Shown in pieces: positions 35,783 through 43,396 of a DNA stretch of 64,000 nt; position 1 is the first letter of the stretch; each line of letters begins with the position of its first letter. A program made the translations under genes and the position numbers. The stretch is from Pseudomonadota bacterium. Its GTDB lineage: Bacteria; Pseudomonadota; Gammaproteobacteria; Burkholderiales; Burkholderiaceae_E. The notes under the pieces were generated by a model. That model had not been told where the DNA came from. It saw only the letters and a list, made by a program, of their open reading frames with translations, and did not search any database. The stretch is taken from the NCBI GenBank assembly GCA_023388075.1, contig JAEWGX010000131.1, positions 1 to 64,000 of the forward strand, in the 5' to 3' direction.

Positions 35783-36856
35783 ATGGACGGCTCGCCGGAC
35801 GACGACGATATGCCGGAAGACGCGAGGGCGCGATCCGGGGGCAAGGATGTTGCCCGCCTCGCGGGCGTCTCCACGGCCACCGTTTCCCGGGTGCTGAACA
35901 ACCCGGAGCGGGTCGATCCGCGCACGCGCCACCGCGTGCTGGAGGCGGCGGCCAAGCTCCGCTACGTGCCACACGGCGCGGCGCGTTCGCTGCGCAGCCA
36001 TCGCAGCAAGATGGTCGGCGCGGTGGTGCCGTCCTTCGACTACGCGCTCTATGCGCGAACCACCAGCGCGCTCCACCAGCGGCTTGCCGCCCGCGGCTAT
36101 TCCCTGGTGCTCGCCGAGCAGCACTACGATCTCGACGAGGAATTGCTCGTCGCCCGCCAGCTGGTGCAGCACGGTGTCGATGCATTCGTGTTCGTGGGGG
36201 TGGATCACCACCCGGCGCTCTTCTCGCTGCTGGAGGACTACGGTCGTCCCTACGTGCTCACCTGGGGCATCGATCCGATGGGACGGCATCCCACCATCGG
36301 CTTCGACAACCAGGCAGCCACGCGCGAAGTCACGCGCCACCTGGTCGCGCTCGGCCACCGCCGCTTCGGCCTGCTGAGCGCGCCGGTCGAAGGCAACGAC
36401 CGGGCGCGAACGCGCGGCGCGGGTGTGCGCGAGGCGTTGGCGGAGAACGGGCTCGCGCTGGCCGACGGCTACGTGCAGTACGCGCCGATCTCGCTCGTGG
36501 CCGCGGGGCAGGCGATGGAGCGGCTGCTCGCGTTGCCTCGGCCTCCCACGGCGGTGGTCGCGACCAACGACGTCTTCGCCGTGGGCGCGATGGTCGCCTG
36601 CCGCCGTGCCGGCGTGAGAATCCCGCAGGACGTCTCGATCACGGGCGTCGACAATACCGACCTCGGCGCGACCCAGACGCCGGGACTGACCAGCATCCGC
36701 ACGCCCATCGTCGAGATCGGCCACGCCGCCGCGGCGCAGATCATCGCGCGGCTGGACGGACATCCGTGGGAACGGGCACAGTCCTTCCCGGTGGAGATCG
36801 TCCACCGCGGCAGCACCGCGCCGCCGCGGGCCGGGCCGGCGCCCGGCACTACTTGA
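35783..36856 (+). CDS. LacI-family transcriptional regulator
   Basis: 357 residues. The helix-turn-helix and hinge KDVARLAGVSTATVSRVLNN is a standard LacI/GalR head, followed by a periplasmic-binding-protein-like core (VGAVVPSFDYALYARTTSAL). It should repress the divergent sulfatase/ABC operon and its own gene through O1 and O2 until a sugar ligand binds. There is no ribosome site before the ATG, and the -10 box position suggests leaderless translation. An internal ATG at 35810 is a possible alternative. Its end overlaps the next, opposing gene by 8 bases. Confidence 0.9.
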   Translation: MDGSPDDDDMPEDARARSGGKDVARLAGVSTATVSRVLNNPERVDPRTRHRVLEAAAKLRYVPHGAARSLRSHRSKMVGAVVPSFDYALYARTTSALHQRLAARGYSLVLAEQHYDLDEELLVARQLVQHGVDAFVFVGVDHHPALFSLLEDYGRPYVLTWGIDPMGRHPTIGFDNQAATREVTRHLVALGHRRFGLLSAPVEGNDRARTRGAGVREALAENGLALADGYVQYAPISLVAAGQAMERLLALPRPPTAVVATNDVFAVGAMVACRRAGVRIPQDVSITGVDNTDLGATQTPGLTSIRTPIVEIGHAAAAQIIARLDGHPWERAQSFPVEIVHRGSTAPPRAGPAPGTT

Positions 36857-37841
36857 GGACGATGCCGGATCGCCTGATGAGGCCGGTCCAGCGATCGAGC
36901 TCCTGCGACATGTCCGCGGCGACCTCCTTGCCGGAGCGGAAGGCGGGCACGAAGCCCTGCTTGACCAGCTCCTCGGCGATGGCCGGATCGGTCATCAGCT
37001 TGCCGAGCTCCGATTCCAGCCGCGCGACCACCGGGCCGGGTGTCCCGGCCGGCGCGAGCACGAACAGACGCGGGGAGGCGTCGAAGCCGGGCAGCCAATC
37101 CGAGATCGCGCGCCAGTCCGTTCCCTTGACCGGACTGGTCAGCCCGAGCACCCGGATCTTGCCTGCCTTGACCTGGCCCATGGCGGCCGCGGCGCTCAGC
37201 ACGCCCATGTCGACCGTGCCGCTGATGAGGTCCGGCAGGAGCGCCGACGCACCCCGATAGGGCAGGTGGGTCAGCTCGATGCCGGCGAGCGCCTGCATGT
37301 GCTCCATCGCGAGATGATGGACGGTGCCGATGCCCGACGTGGCGAAGTTGAGCGGCTTGCCGCTCTTCGCGGTCCGGGCCATGTCCTCGAGCGACTGCAG
37401 CGGCGAGCCGCTGCCCACCGCGAGCGCGAGTGGCGCGGTCGCGACCCCGGCGACCGGCACGAAATCCTTGACCGGGTCGAAGGAGACGTTCTGCATCGCG
37501 CGGGCCGCGATCAGGAGCGACGAATCGCCGAGCAGCACGGTGTAGCCGTCCGCGGCCGATGCCAGGAGGGTGTTGGCCGCGATGGTGCTGCTCGCGCCCG
37601 GCTTGTTCTCCACCACCACGTTCTGTCCCAGCGGCTTGGCCAGCCGGTCCCCGAGCATGCGCGCAAGCGCATCGACGCCGCCGCCGGCCGAGAAGCCGAC
37701 GAGCATCTTGACCGGGCGCGTCGGGTAGTCCTGTCCCATGGCGGCGCCGGGGGAAAGCGTGGCCCCGGCCAGCACGGCAGCGACGAACGTGCCGGACAGT
37801 GCCTGGAGCGCAGCCCGGCGGGGAGTGTGACGGTGCTTCAT
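36849..37841 (-). CDS. Bug/TctC-family tripartite tricarboxylate transporter solute-binding protein
   Basis: 330 residues. The signal peptide ends near AAMGQ (residue 36), and DYPTRPVKMLVGFSAGGGVD is the Bug-family start with LPYRGASALLPDLISGTVDM later. Such periplasmic proteins bind carboxylates for TctAB-type transporters. No TctA/TctB gene is present here, as is common for the many orphan Bug proteins of Burkholderiales. GGAG precedes the ATG. It lies 23 bases downstream of the enolase-superfamily gene, so its ligand is likely that pathway's substrate. Confidence 0.9.
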   Translation of the reverse strand: MKHRHTPRRAALQALSGTFVAAVLAGATLSPGAAMGQDYPTRPVKMLVGFSAGGGVDALARMLGDRLAKPLGQNVVVENKPGASSTIAANTLLASAADGYTVLLGDSSLLIAARAMQNVSFDPVKDFVPVAGVATAPLALAVGSGSPLQSLEDMARTAKSGKPLNFATSGIGTVHHLAMEHMQALAGIELTHLPYRGASALLPDLISGTVDMGVLSAAAAMGQVKAGKIRVLGLTSPVKGTDWRAISDWLPGFDASPRLFVLAPAGTPGPVVARLESELGKLMTDPAIAEELVKQGFVPAFRSGKEVAADMSQELDRWTGLIRRSGIVLK

Positions 37842-37864
37842 CTGGTGTCTCCGTTGGAATGGTC

Positions 37865-39019
37865 TCAGGCCTTGCCGGTACCGCGCGAGAGCGGTCGCTT
37901 GGCCAGATCCGCGATGCGATCCCAGTCCGGCTCGAGGCCGAAGCCGGGCTTGTCGTTCAACTCGATCCAGCCGTCCCTGGCAGGGGGCAGCTCCTCGTAG
38001 ATCTGCTCGTAGAGCAGCACGGCGCCACGGTGGTACTCGACGAAGCCACCGTGCGCCAGGCCCGCGTGCAGGTGCATGTTGTGGAACGGCCAGGCGCCGC
38101 CGTTGGCGATCGCCACGTTGAACGACTGCGCCAGTCCCGCGATGCGAAGGCACTGCGTGATGCCGCCGGTGATCGCGACGTTGGGCTGCGCGATATCGAG
38201 CGCGCCCGCGGTGAAGAAATCGACGAAACGGGATGCGACGCCTTCGTTCTGGCCGGCGGCGATCGGCACCCGGGTCCGGCGTCGCAGGTCCGCGAGCGCA
38301 CGCACGTCGTTCTGGGTGACGGGCTCCTCGAAGAACGCGAGGCCGGTCTCCTCCAGGCGCTGCGCGAGCCGCGCGGCATGATAGGCGTCCAGGCTGCAGT
38401 TCGCGTCGATGCAGAGCTCCACGTCCGGCCCCACCGCGTCGCGGACCGCCCGCACGCGGGCCTCGTCCTCGCGGATCACCTGCGAGAGCGGCCGCGGTTC
38501 GTCGCGTCGCTGCAGCGCGTGGTTGCCCACGGTCATCTTGAGTCGCTTGAACCCGCGACCCGCCCAATCGCGGGCGGCCGCCACCAGCTGGTCCTGGTCG
38601 AAGAAGCCGAAGCCGAAGGTGGCATAGGCCGGGACCGCGGAGCGGCTGCCGCCGAGCAGCCGCCACAGCGGCAGGCCGAGCGAACGGGCCTTCAGGTCCC
38701 AGACCGCCAGGTCGATCGCGGCGATGGCATGCATCGCATAGCCGCTCTGGCCGCGCGGGGCGAGCAGCCAGTAGAGCTTTTCCCAGATCCGTTCGTGCGC
38801 CATCGGATCCATGCCGACCACCGCCGGCGCCGCGACCTGGTCGATCGCGGCGGCCACCACCTCCTCCTCCGTGATGGCGGTGAAGCCGGTGCCGACCAGG
38901 CCGTCGTCCGTCTCGATGCGCACGAGCACGCACGACAGGTTGGTGCGGCGCGAGGTGGCGCCGGCATCCAGCGTCATTTCCAGATTCAGCGGGATGGCGC
39001 GACAATCGGCGATCTTCAT
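37865..39019 (-). CDS. Mandelate racemase/muconate lactonizing enzyme family protein
   Basis: 384 residues. AAIDLAVWDLKARSLGLPLW is the family's N-terminal signature. In the barrel, a Lys lies in FKRLKMTVG, metal ligands in CIDANCSLD, FFEEPV and AAGQNEG, and a late His-containing loop in NGGAWPFHNMHLHAG. It probably abstracts an alpha proton from a hydroxy or sugar acid. A GTG at 39025 could extend it by two residues. It is divergent from the arylmalonate-decarboxylase-like gene over about 140 bases. Confidence 0.87.
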   Translation of the reverse strand: MKIADCRAIPLNLEMTLDAGATSRRTNLSCVLVRIETDDGLVGTGFTAITEEEVVAAAIDQVAAPAVVGMDPMAHERIWEKLYWLLAPRGQSGYAMHAIAAIDLAVWDLKARSLGLPLWRLLGGSRSAVPAYATFGFGFFDQDQLVAAARDWAGRGFKRLKMTVGNHALQRRDEPRPLSQVIREDEARVRAVRDAVGPDVELCIDANCSLDAYHAARLAQRLEETGLAFFEEPVTQNDVRALADLRRRTRVPIAAGQNEGVASRFVDFFTAGALDIAQPNVAITGGITQCLRIAGLAQSFNVAIANGGAWPFHNMHLHAGLAHGGFVEYHRGAVLLYEQIYEELPPARDGWIELNDKPGFGLEPDWDRIADLAKRPLSRGTGKA

Positions 39020-39157
39020 GGGCACTGCAGGTTTCCGTGTGGATGGTCATGCGATTCAACCACTCGGGACGGCCGCCGGCAATCGCGCGAACTCGAAGCG
39101 AGCCTTCGTGAAAGCCGAAGGCTCGGAGCCGCAGCGCCCTGCACCGGGAGCAGCGAA

Positions 39158-39919
39158 ATGCAGGTTCGGAACGAGTCGAAGGCGATCGGCGCCAGCACGG
39201 GCGGCGCGGGCGAGAAGCCGGTCGTTGGGGTGATCGTGCCGCCAGCCCAGGGCGAGGTGCCTCCGGAGCTGCCGCAACTGTACGGCGACCGACTCGGGTT
39301 CATCGCCGAAGGACTGGCGCTCGGCAGGCTGACGCCCGAGGGCTACGACCAGGTGATCGACAAGGTGGCCGCCGCTGCCCGGCGACTGGCCGAGCGCGGC
39401 GCCTGCGCGGTCGCGCTGATGGGCACGTCGCTTTCGTTCTATCGCGGCAAGGGCTTCAACGAGCAACTGGTGCGTACCATGAGCGAAGCGGCCGGCGTGC
39501 CGGTGACCACGATGAGCAATGCCATCGTCGAGGCGCTGCGGGCCGTGGGCGCCGCGCGGCTCGCGGTGGCCACCGCCTACACCGAGCCGGTCAACCAGCG
39601 GCTGCGCGAGTTCCTCCAGGACAGCGGTTTCGAGGTGCTTTCGCTCCAGGCGTTGGACCTGGTGGAAGTGGACGACGTGCATGCGGTCGGTGACGACGAC
39701 CTGATGGCGCTCGGCCGACGGGCCGGGGCCAGCGCGCCAGGCGCCGACGGCCTGCTGATCTCGTGCGGCGGCCTGCGCACCCTGCCGGTGGAGTTGCCGC
39801 TGGAGCAGGCGCTCGGGATGCCGGTCGTCTCCAGTGCGGTGGCGGGAGCGTGGGCCGCCGCGCGGCTCGCAGGACATCCCGGCCGTGTCGCGGGCGCCAC
39901 CCGCTTGCTGGGCCGGTGA
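39158..39919 (+). CDS. Arylmalonate decarboxylase-like protein (Asp/Glu racemase superfamily)
   Basis: 253 residues. VGVIVPPAQGEVP, MGTSLSFYRG and LLISCGGLRTL are near-exact matches in my memory to bacterial arylmalonate decarboxylase (AMDase). In AMDase the reactive Cys of the last motif protonates the product, and Gly replaces the first Cys of true racemases; both traits are seen here. The dioxyanion hole would be formed by the SxxFYRG and VATAYT loops. It may decarboxylate a disubstituted malonate or isomerise a related diacid. GGGAG precedes the ATG. Confidence 0.8.
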   Translation: MQVRNESKAIGASTGGAGEKPVVGVIVPPAQGEVPPELPQLYGDRLGFIAEGLALGRLTPEGYDQVIDKVAAAARRLAERGACAVALMGTSLSFYRGKGFNEQLVRTMSEAAGVPVTTMSNAIVEALRAVGAARLAVATAYTEPVNQRLREFLQDSGFEVLSLQALDLVEVDDVHAVGDDDLMALGRRAGASAPGADGLLISCGGLRTLPVELPLEQALGMPVVSSAVAGAWAAARLAGHPGRVAGATRLLGR

Positions 39920-39924
39920 CGCCG

Positions 39925-40677
39925 ATGGAGAGCGTGCATCCCGACGAGCAGGCCGCGCGGCTCGAGCTCGCCGCCTGCTATCGGGTCTTCGCCCTGCTCG
40001 GCTGGACGGAGATGATCTACAACCACATCACAGTCCGGCTGCCTGATAGCGTCAGCGGGAAGGAGAAGCAGTTCCTGATCAACCCCTTCGGCCTTCACTA
40101 CAGCGAGGTGACCGCGAGCAACCTGGTGAGGATCGACCTTGCCGGGCGCGTGCTGGATGGCTCGACCCGGCGCGTGAATCCGGCCGGCTTCACGCTCCAT
40201 GCGGCCATCCACGAGGGGATCGACGGGGCGCACTGCATCATGCACACCCACACCACCGCGGGCGTCGCGGTGGCCTGCCTCGAGGCCGGGCTCGCGCAGA
40301 ACAACTTCTACAGCGCACAGCTGCACGGGATGGTCGCCTACCACGACTTCGAGGGCATCACCATCCATGCCGACGAAGGCCCGCGCCTGCTCGCGAGCAT
40401 CGGCAACCGTCCCGCGGTGATCCTTCGCAACCACGGCCTCCTGGCGTGGGGCGCCACGGTCCCGCAGACCTTCGCCGTGCTCTGGACCCTGCAACGCGCG
40501 TGCGAGATCCAGGTGGCGACGCTCTCCATGGGCAAGGCGATTCCGGTGGCCGAGGCGGTCGCCGCGCGCTGCACCCGCGATTCGTTGCAGTTCGATCCGA
40601 ACCATGGCGCCGGCCAGGACGTCTTCGACGCGCTGGTGCGCCAGGTCGATTGCATCGATCCCGGCTATCGTCGATAG
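39925..40677 (+). CDS. Class II aldolase/adducin-type protein
   Basis: 250 residues. Zinc ligands are expected in IMHTHTTAG and RNHGLLAWG, and FLINPFGLHYSEVTASNLV is the N-terminal phosphate-loop region. Members act as sugar-phosphate aldolases, decarboxylases or 3-oxo-acid enzymes; the adducin-like LLAWGATV block fits many poorly defined bacterial members. A GTG at 39916 overlaps the upstream stop (GTGA) and may be the true, coupled start. It follows the AMDase-like gene directly. A strong terminator is found 48 bases downstream. Confidence 0.85.
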   Translation: MESVHPDEQAARLELAACYRVFALLGWTEMIYNHITVRLPDSVSGKEKQFLINPFGLHYSEVTASNLVRIDLAGRVLDGSTRRVNPAGFTLHAAIHEGIDGAHCIMHTHTTAGVAVACLEAGLAQNNFYSAQLHGMVAYHDFEGITIHADEGPRLLASIGNRPAVILRNHGLLAWGATVPQTFAVLWTLQRACEIQVATLSMGKAIPVAEAVAARCTRDSLQFDPNHGAGQDVFDALVRQVDCIDPGYRR

Positions 40678-40724
40678 CGGACGGCGGCCCAGCGCCCGCC
40701 GCCTGAAACGCGATCCGGCGAAAA

Positions 40725-40747
40725 AAAACCGGCCAGCGGCCGGTTTT
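40725..40747. terminator. Strong bidirectional intrinsic terminator
   Basis: AAAACCGGCC-AGC-GGCCGGTTTT is a perfect 10-bp stem. A-run on the left and T-run on the right give a U tract in both directions, ending the rightward aldolase transcript and the leftward repeat-protein transcript. Confidence 0.9.
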
Positions 40748-40810
40748 CTCGACCGGTCGACCCGAAGGTCGACCGAGGCGGCGGGGTCCGCCGCCCAACG
40801 TCGTGGCGGG

Positions 40811-41056
40811 TCAGCCCACCATGTTCTGCGGAACGCCTTCGTCCTGCTCGAGCGCCGCGTACAGGTTCTGCGGGGTGCCCTCGTCCTGCTTGTGCGCCGC
40901 GTAGAAGTCCTGGGGGGTCCCTTCATCCTGGCTGAACGCGGCGTAGAAGTCCTGGGGGACGCCCTCGTCCTGCTTGAAGGCCGCGTAGAAGTCCTGCGGC
41001 GTGCCCTCGTCCTGCTGGTAGATGGCGGCGTAGAAATCCTGCGGCGTGCCTTCGTC
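40811..41056 (-). repeat. Six tandem 42-bp coding repeats
   Basis: The unit is 42 bp (first copy 45 bp), translated as DEGTPQDFYAAxxQ. Copies share long identical stretches such as GAAGTCCTG on the plus strand. Recent or ongoing unit duplication is likely; copies five and six diverge most. Confidence 0.85.
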
Positions 41057-41134
41057 CGGCGCATGCGCGGCGCTGACGCCGAAGGCGGCGGTCGCGGCGA
41101 TCGCCGCGGCCAGGATCGTGTTACGTGCTTTCAT
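40811..41134 (-). CDS. Small secreted protein of tandem 14-residue repeats
   Basis: 107 residues. A signal peptide (residues 1-25, ending VSAAHA) precedes six copies of DEG(T/V)PQDFYAAxxQ at residues 27-41, 42-55, 56-69, 70-83, 84-97 and a short last copy 98-107 (DEGVPQNMVG). The mature part is acidic, Cys-free and nothing but the repeat. AGGAAA lies about 9 bases before the ATG at 41134, choosing this start over an upstream one at 41182. I recognise no family. Possible roles are a repeat-rich extracellular or periplasmic binder, a precursor cut into small peptides, or a surface protein. It is divergent from a LysR regulator, which may control it, and ends at a strong terminator. Confidence 0.8.
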   Translation of the reverse strand: MKARNTILAAAIAATAAFGVSAAHAPDEGTPQDFYAAIYQQDEGTPQDFYAAFKQDEGVPQDFYAAFSQDEGTPQDFYAAHKQDEGTPQNLYAALEQDEGVPQNMVG

Positions 41135-41239
41135 GTCTATTTCCTTTCTCACTGTGGTTGTAATGAGGCGCTTTCTTGCCATGAACGTATTCTGCGCTCA
41201 TCAATGACCGCGAAAAACCCGTATCTGCTCCAAACATAG

Positions 41240-41254
41240 TTGATTCAGGATCAA
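41240..41254. promoter_or_regulatory. Inverted repeat TTGAT-N5-ATCAA before the LysR gene
   Basis: TTGATTCAGGATCAA sits 9 bases before the LysR ATG. The spacer of 5 argues against FNR (which needs 4). It could be a LysR-type autoregulatory site in the AT-rich gap shared with the repeat-protein gene. Confidence 0.4.
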
Positions 41255-41262
41255 TAGTCGTC

Positions 41263-42276
41263 ATGCCCGATACGCCGATGGAACCTGCGATCCCGTCCTT
41301 CTCGATGAACGACGCGCTGCTGTTCGTGAGCACGGTGGCGCAGGGAAGCTTCACCGCCGCCGCGGAGCGTCACGGCATCACCGCCTCGGGAGTGAGCCGC
41401 GCCATCACGCGGCTGGAACGGGCGGTCGGCGTGAGGCTGCTGGTGCGGACCACGCGTCGCCTGCGCCTTACCGAGGAAGGCGAGCTCTTCTTCGATCATT
41501 GCCGCGACGGCATCGGGCTGATGGCCGAAGGCGCCGAGCTGGCGGGCGAAACGAGCGCGAGCCTGCGCGGCCAATTGAGCATCGGCGTGGTCTCGGTCCT
41601 GGGAACGCACCTGGTGGTTCCGCTGCTGCCCAATCTCCTCGCCCAGCATCCTCAGCTGTCGATCCGGCTGGTGCGGATGGGCTCCGTCACGGACTTCTAC
41701 GAGCGGCATGTGGACTGCGCGCTCCTGCCCGGCAACCAGATGGACGCGACGCTGGCCGGACGCGAGTTGCGGCCTGGCCGAATGGTGGTGGTGGCCACCC
41801 CCGAGTACGTCGAGCGCTTCGGCAGGCCGATGCACCCGGACGACGTGCACCGGCACCGTTGCATCACGCTGATCCAGGCCGATGGCCAGGATGCACCCTG
41901 GCAGTTCGGGGCGCCCCCGGGCGAATCGACGCCGATGGGCGCGGTTCGCGTCCGGGGCGCCGTCCGGACCGACGAGCTGGAGCAGGTGATGGCGGCGGCG
42001 ATCGCCGGGCTCGGTATCGCGCAGGTCCCGCATCTGCCGCTCCAGCGGACCATCGACGCCGGCACGCTGGTGGTCCTGCTGGAGGACTACGAGCCCGCAG
42101 GCGTGCCGATATGGATCGTCTACCCGGCGCGCCGCACCGCGCCCCGCCGGGTGCGTGCCTTCGTCGACTTCATGCTGGCCCCGCCGTCGCGCCCGCTGTA
42201 TTTCCCGGGAGCGCTGCCCGCGGCGGCTCTGCCCGCTCCCGCCCGACCCGCCGCCAGCCAGGCGAGTCGCGGGTGA
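41263..42276 (+). CDS. LysR-family transcriptional regulator
   Basis: 337 residues. The N-terminal helix-turn-helix spans FVSTVAQGSFTAAAERHGIT and SGVSRAITRLERAVG; LRGQLSIGVVSVLGTHLVVP begins the ligand-binding domain. The last 30 residues are Pro/Ala-rich and probably disordered. It is divergent from the secreted repeat-protein gene across 128 bases and is the natural candidate to regulate it. It could instead act on a distant target. Another inverted repeat lies just before its start. Confidence 0.9.
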   Translation: MPDTPMEPAIPSFSMNDALLFVSTVAQGSFTAAAERHGITASGVSRAITRLERAVGVRLLVRTTRRLRLTEEGELFFDHCRDGIGLMAEGAELAGETSASLRGQLSIGVVSVLGTHLVVPLLPNLLAQHPQLSIRLVRMGSVTDFYERHVDCALLPGNQMDATLAGRELRPGRMVVVATPEYVERFGRPMHPDDVHRHRCITLIQADGQDAPWQFGAPPGESTPMGAVRVRGAVRTDELEQVMAAAIAGLGIAQVPHLPLQRTIDAGTLVVLLEDYEPAGVPIWIVYPARRTAPRRVRAFVDFMLAPPSRPLYFPGALPAAALPAPARPAASQASRG

Positions 42277-42413
42277 ATGCGTCGCAGGGCCCAGACCTTG
42301 GCGTGGAGCTCTTCGGCGTGCCGGTTTTGGGCGTCGGTTCGCGATCGCATTATCATCCCCGGTCCCGTCGCGCTGGGCTCAGGTACTCAGCCGTCCGCAG
42401 CCCTGGAGTTCCC

Positions 42414-42608
42414 ATGTTGCCCGAAGCCGCCGGCGGCGGCCACGACCATTCCCATGACGGCGTGACCGTCCACCAGGACCCGGCGGTCGAGGTGCCCGCC
42501 TGGCACGGCACGGCGCCGGTGTGGTGGAGCGCCTGGGCGCGGCTCGCGCTGGCCGTCGCGTTGGCCGGCGTGCTGTGGCTGGTGATCGCATGGGCGTTGC
42601 GGGCATGA
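42414..42608 (+). CDS. Small His-rich single-span membrane protein in zinc importer operon
   Basis: 64 residues. GGGHDHSHDG near residues 7-16 is a short metal-binding-like stretch, and one helix (WARLALAVALAGVLWLVIAWAL) ends the chain. GGAG lies 7 bases before the ATG. The stop overlaps the ATPase start (ATGA), so it is part of the operon. I know of no named family. A role as a zinc-binding accessory subunit is inference from the His cluster and position. Confidence 0.7.
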   Translation: MLPEAAGGGHDHSHDGVTVHQDPAVEVPAWHGTAPVWWSAWARLALAVALAGVLWLVIAWALRA

Positions 42609-43396
42609 GCGTGGTCGCGGCGGTGCGACCGCCGAACCCCCTCATCGGCTTGCGCAACCTGACCGCGGGTTACGACCGCCATCCGGCCGTCCACCACCTC
42701 GATCTCGCGGTCGACGCGGGTGAGATGCTGGCGGTCGTCGGGCCGAACGGATCCGGCAAGACGACCTTGCTGCGCCTGCTCGCGGGCGACCTGAAGCCGA
42801 TGGAGGGCGAGTTGCGCCTGCCGGCCCGGTCGCAATGCCGGATCGCCTACCTGCCTCAGTTCGACCGGACCGACCGGAGCTTTCCGATCACGGTGCGCGA
42901 CCTGGTCGCCTCCGGGCTGTGGCACGAAACCGGCGCGATCCGCGGCCTCGACGCGTCCCAGCGGCGGCGCGTCATGGAGGCCCTTGCCGCCGTCGGGCTC
43001 GCGCCGCTCGCGCTGCGGCTGGTCGGCTCGCTCTCCGGCGGCGAGTTCCAGCGCGTGCGCTTCGCGCAGCTCATGCTGCAGGACGCGCGGCTGATGCTGC
43101 TGGACGAGCCGTTCGCCGGCATGGACGCCACCACGATCGGGATGCTGCTGCCGCTGCTCACCCGCTGGAACCGTGCGGGCGTCACCATCGTCGCGGTCCT
43201 GCACGAGCTCGACATCGTGCGACAGTGGTTTCCACGCACGCTGCTGATGGCCCGGCACATGGTTGCCTGTGGCGACACGTCGGCGGTACTCACCGACGCC
43301 AACTGGCAACGGGCCGCAGGGCTGTCCTCCGCGATGTGGGAGTCGTCCACCTGGTGTCGACCGGACGACGCGGGCCACAGCGACGCACATGCCTGA
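42605..43396 (+). CDS. znuC: Zinc/manganese-type ABC importer ATPase
   Basis: 263 residues. Walker A is VGPNGSGKTTLLRLLAG, the signature LSGGEFQRVRFAQLML and Walker B LMLLDEPFAGMDA. The order ATPase, FecCD-like permease and a His-loop binding protein fits the zinc importer group. A Mn or Fe cargo cannot be excluded from the ATPase alone. It overlaps the small membrane protein gene by 4 bases and the permease gene by 8. Confidence 0.85.
   Translation: MSVVAAVRPPNPLIGLRNLTAGYDRHPAVHHLDLAVDAGEMLAVVGPNGSGKTTLLRLLAGDLKPMEGELRLPARSQCRIAYLPQFDRTDRSFPITVRDLVASGLWHETGAIRGLDASQRRRVMEALAAVGLAPLALRLVGSLSGGEFQRVRFAQLMLQDARLMLLDEPFAGMDATTIGMLLPLLTRWNRAGVTIVAVLHELDIVRQWFPRTLLMARHMVACGDTSAVLTDANWQRAAGLSSAMWESSTWCRPDDAGHSDAHA

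Noticed and set aside
40750..40785. GGTCGACC repeats after the terminator as an attachment site
   Set aside because: They form a short hairpin next to the terminator; no integrase or second copy is seen.
41240..41254. TTGAT-N5-ATCAA as an FNR site
   Set aside because: The spacer is 5, not 4 bases, so it does not fit FNR; kept only as a possible LysR-type site.
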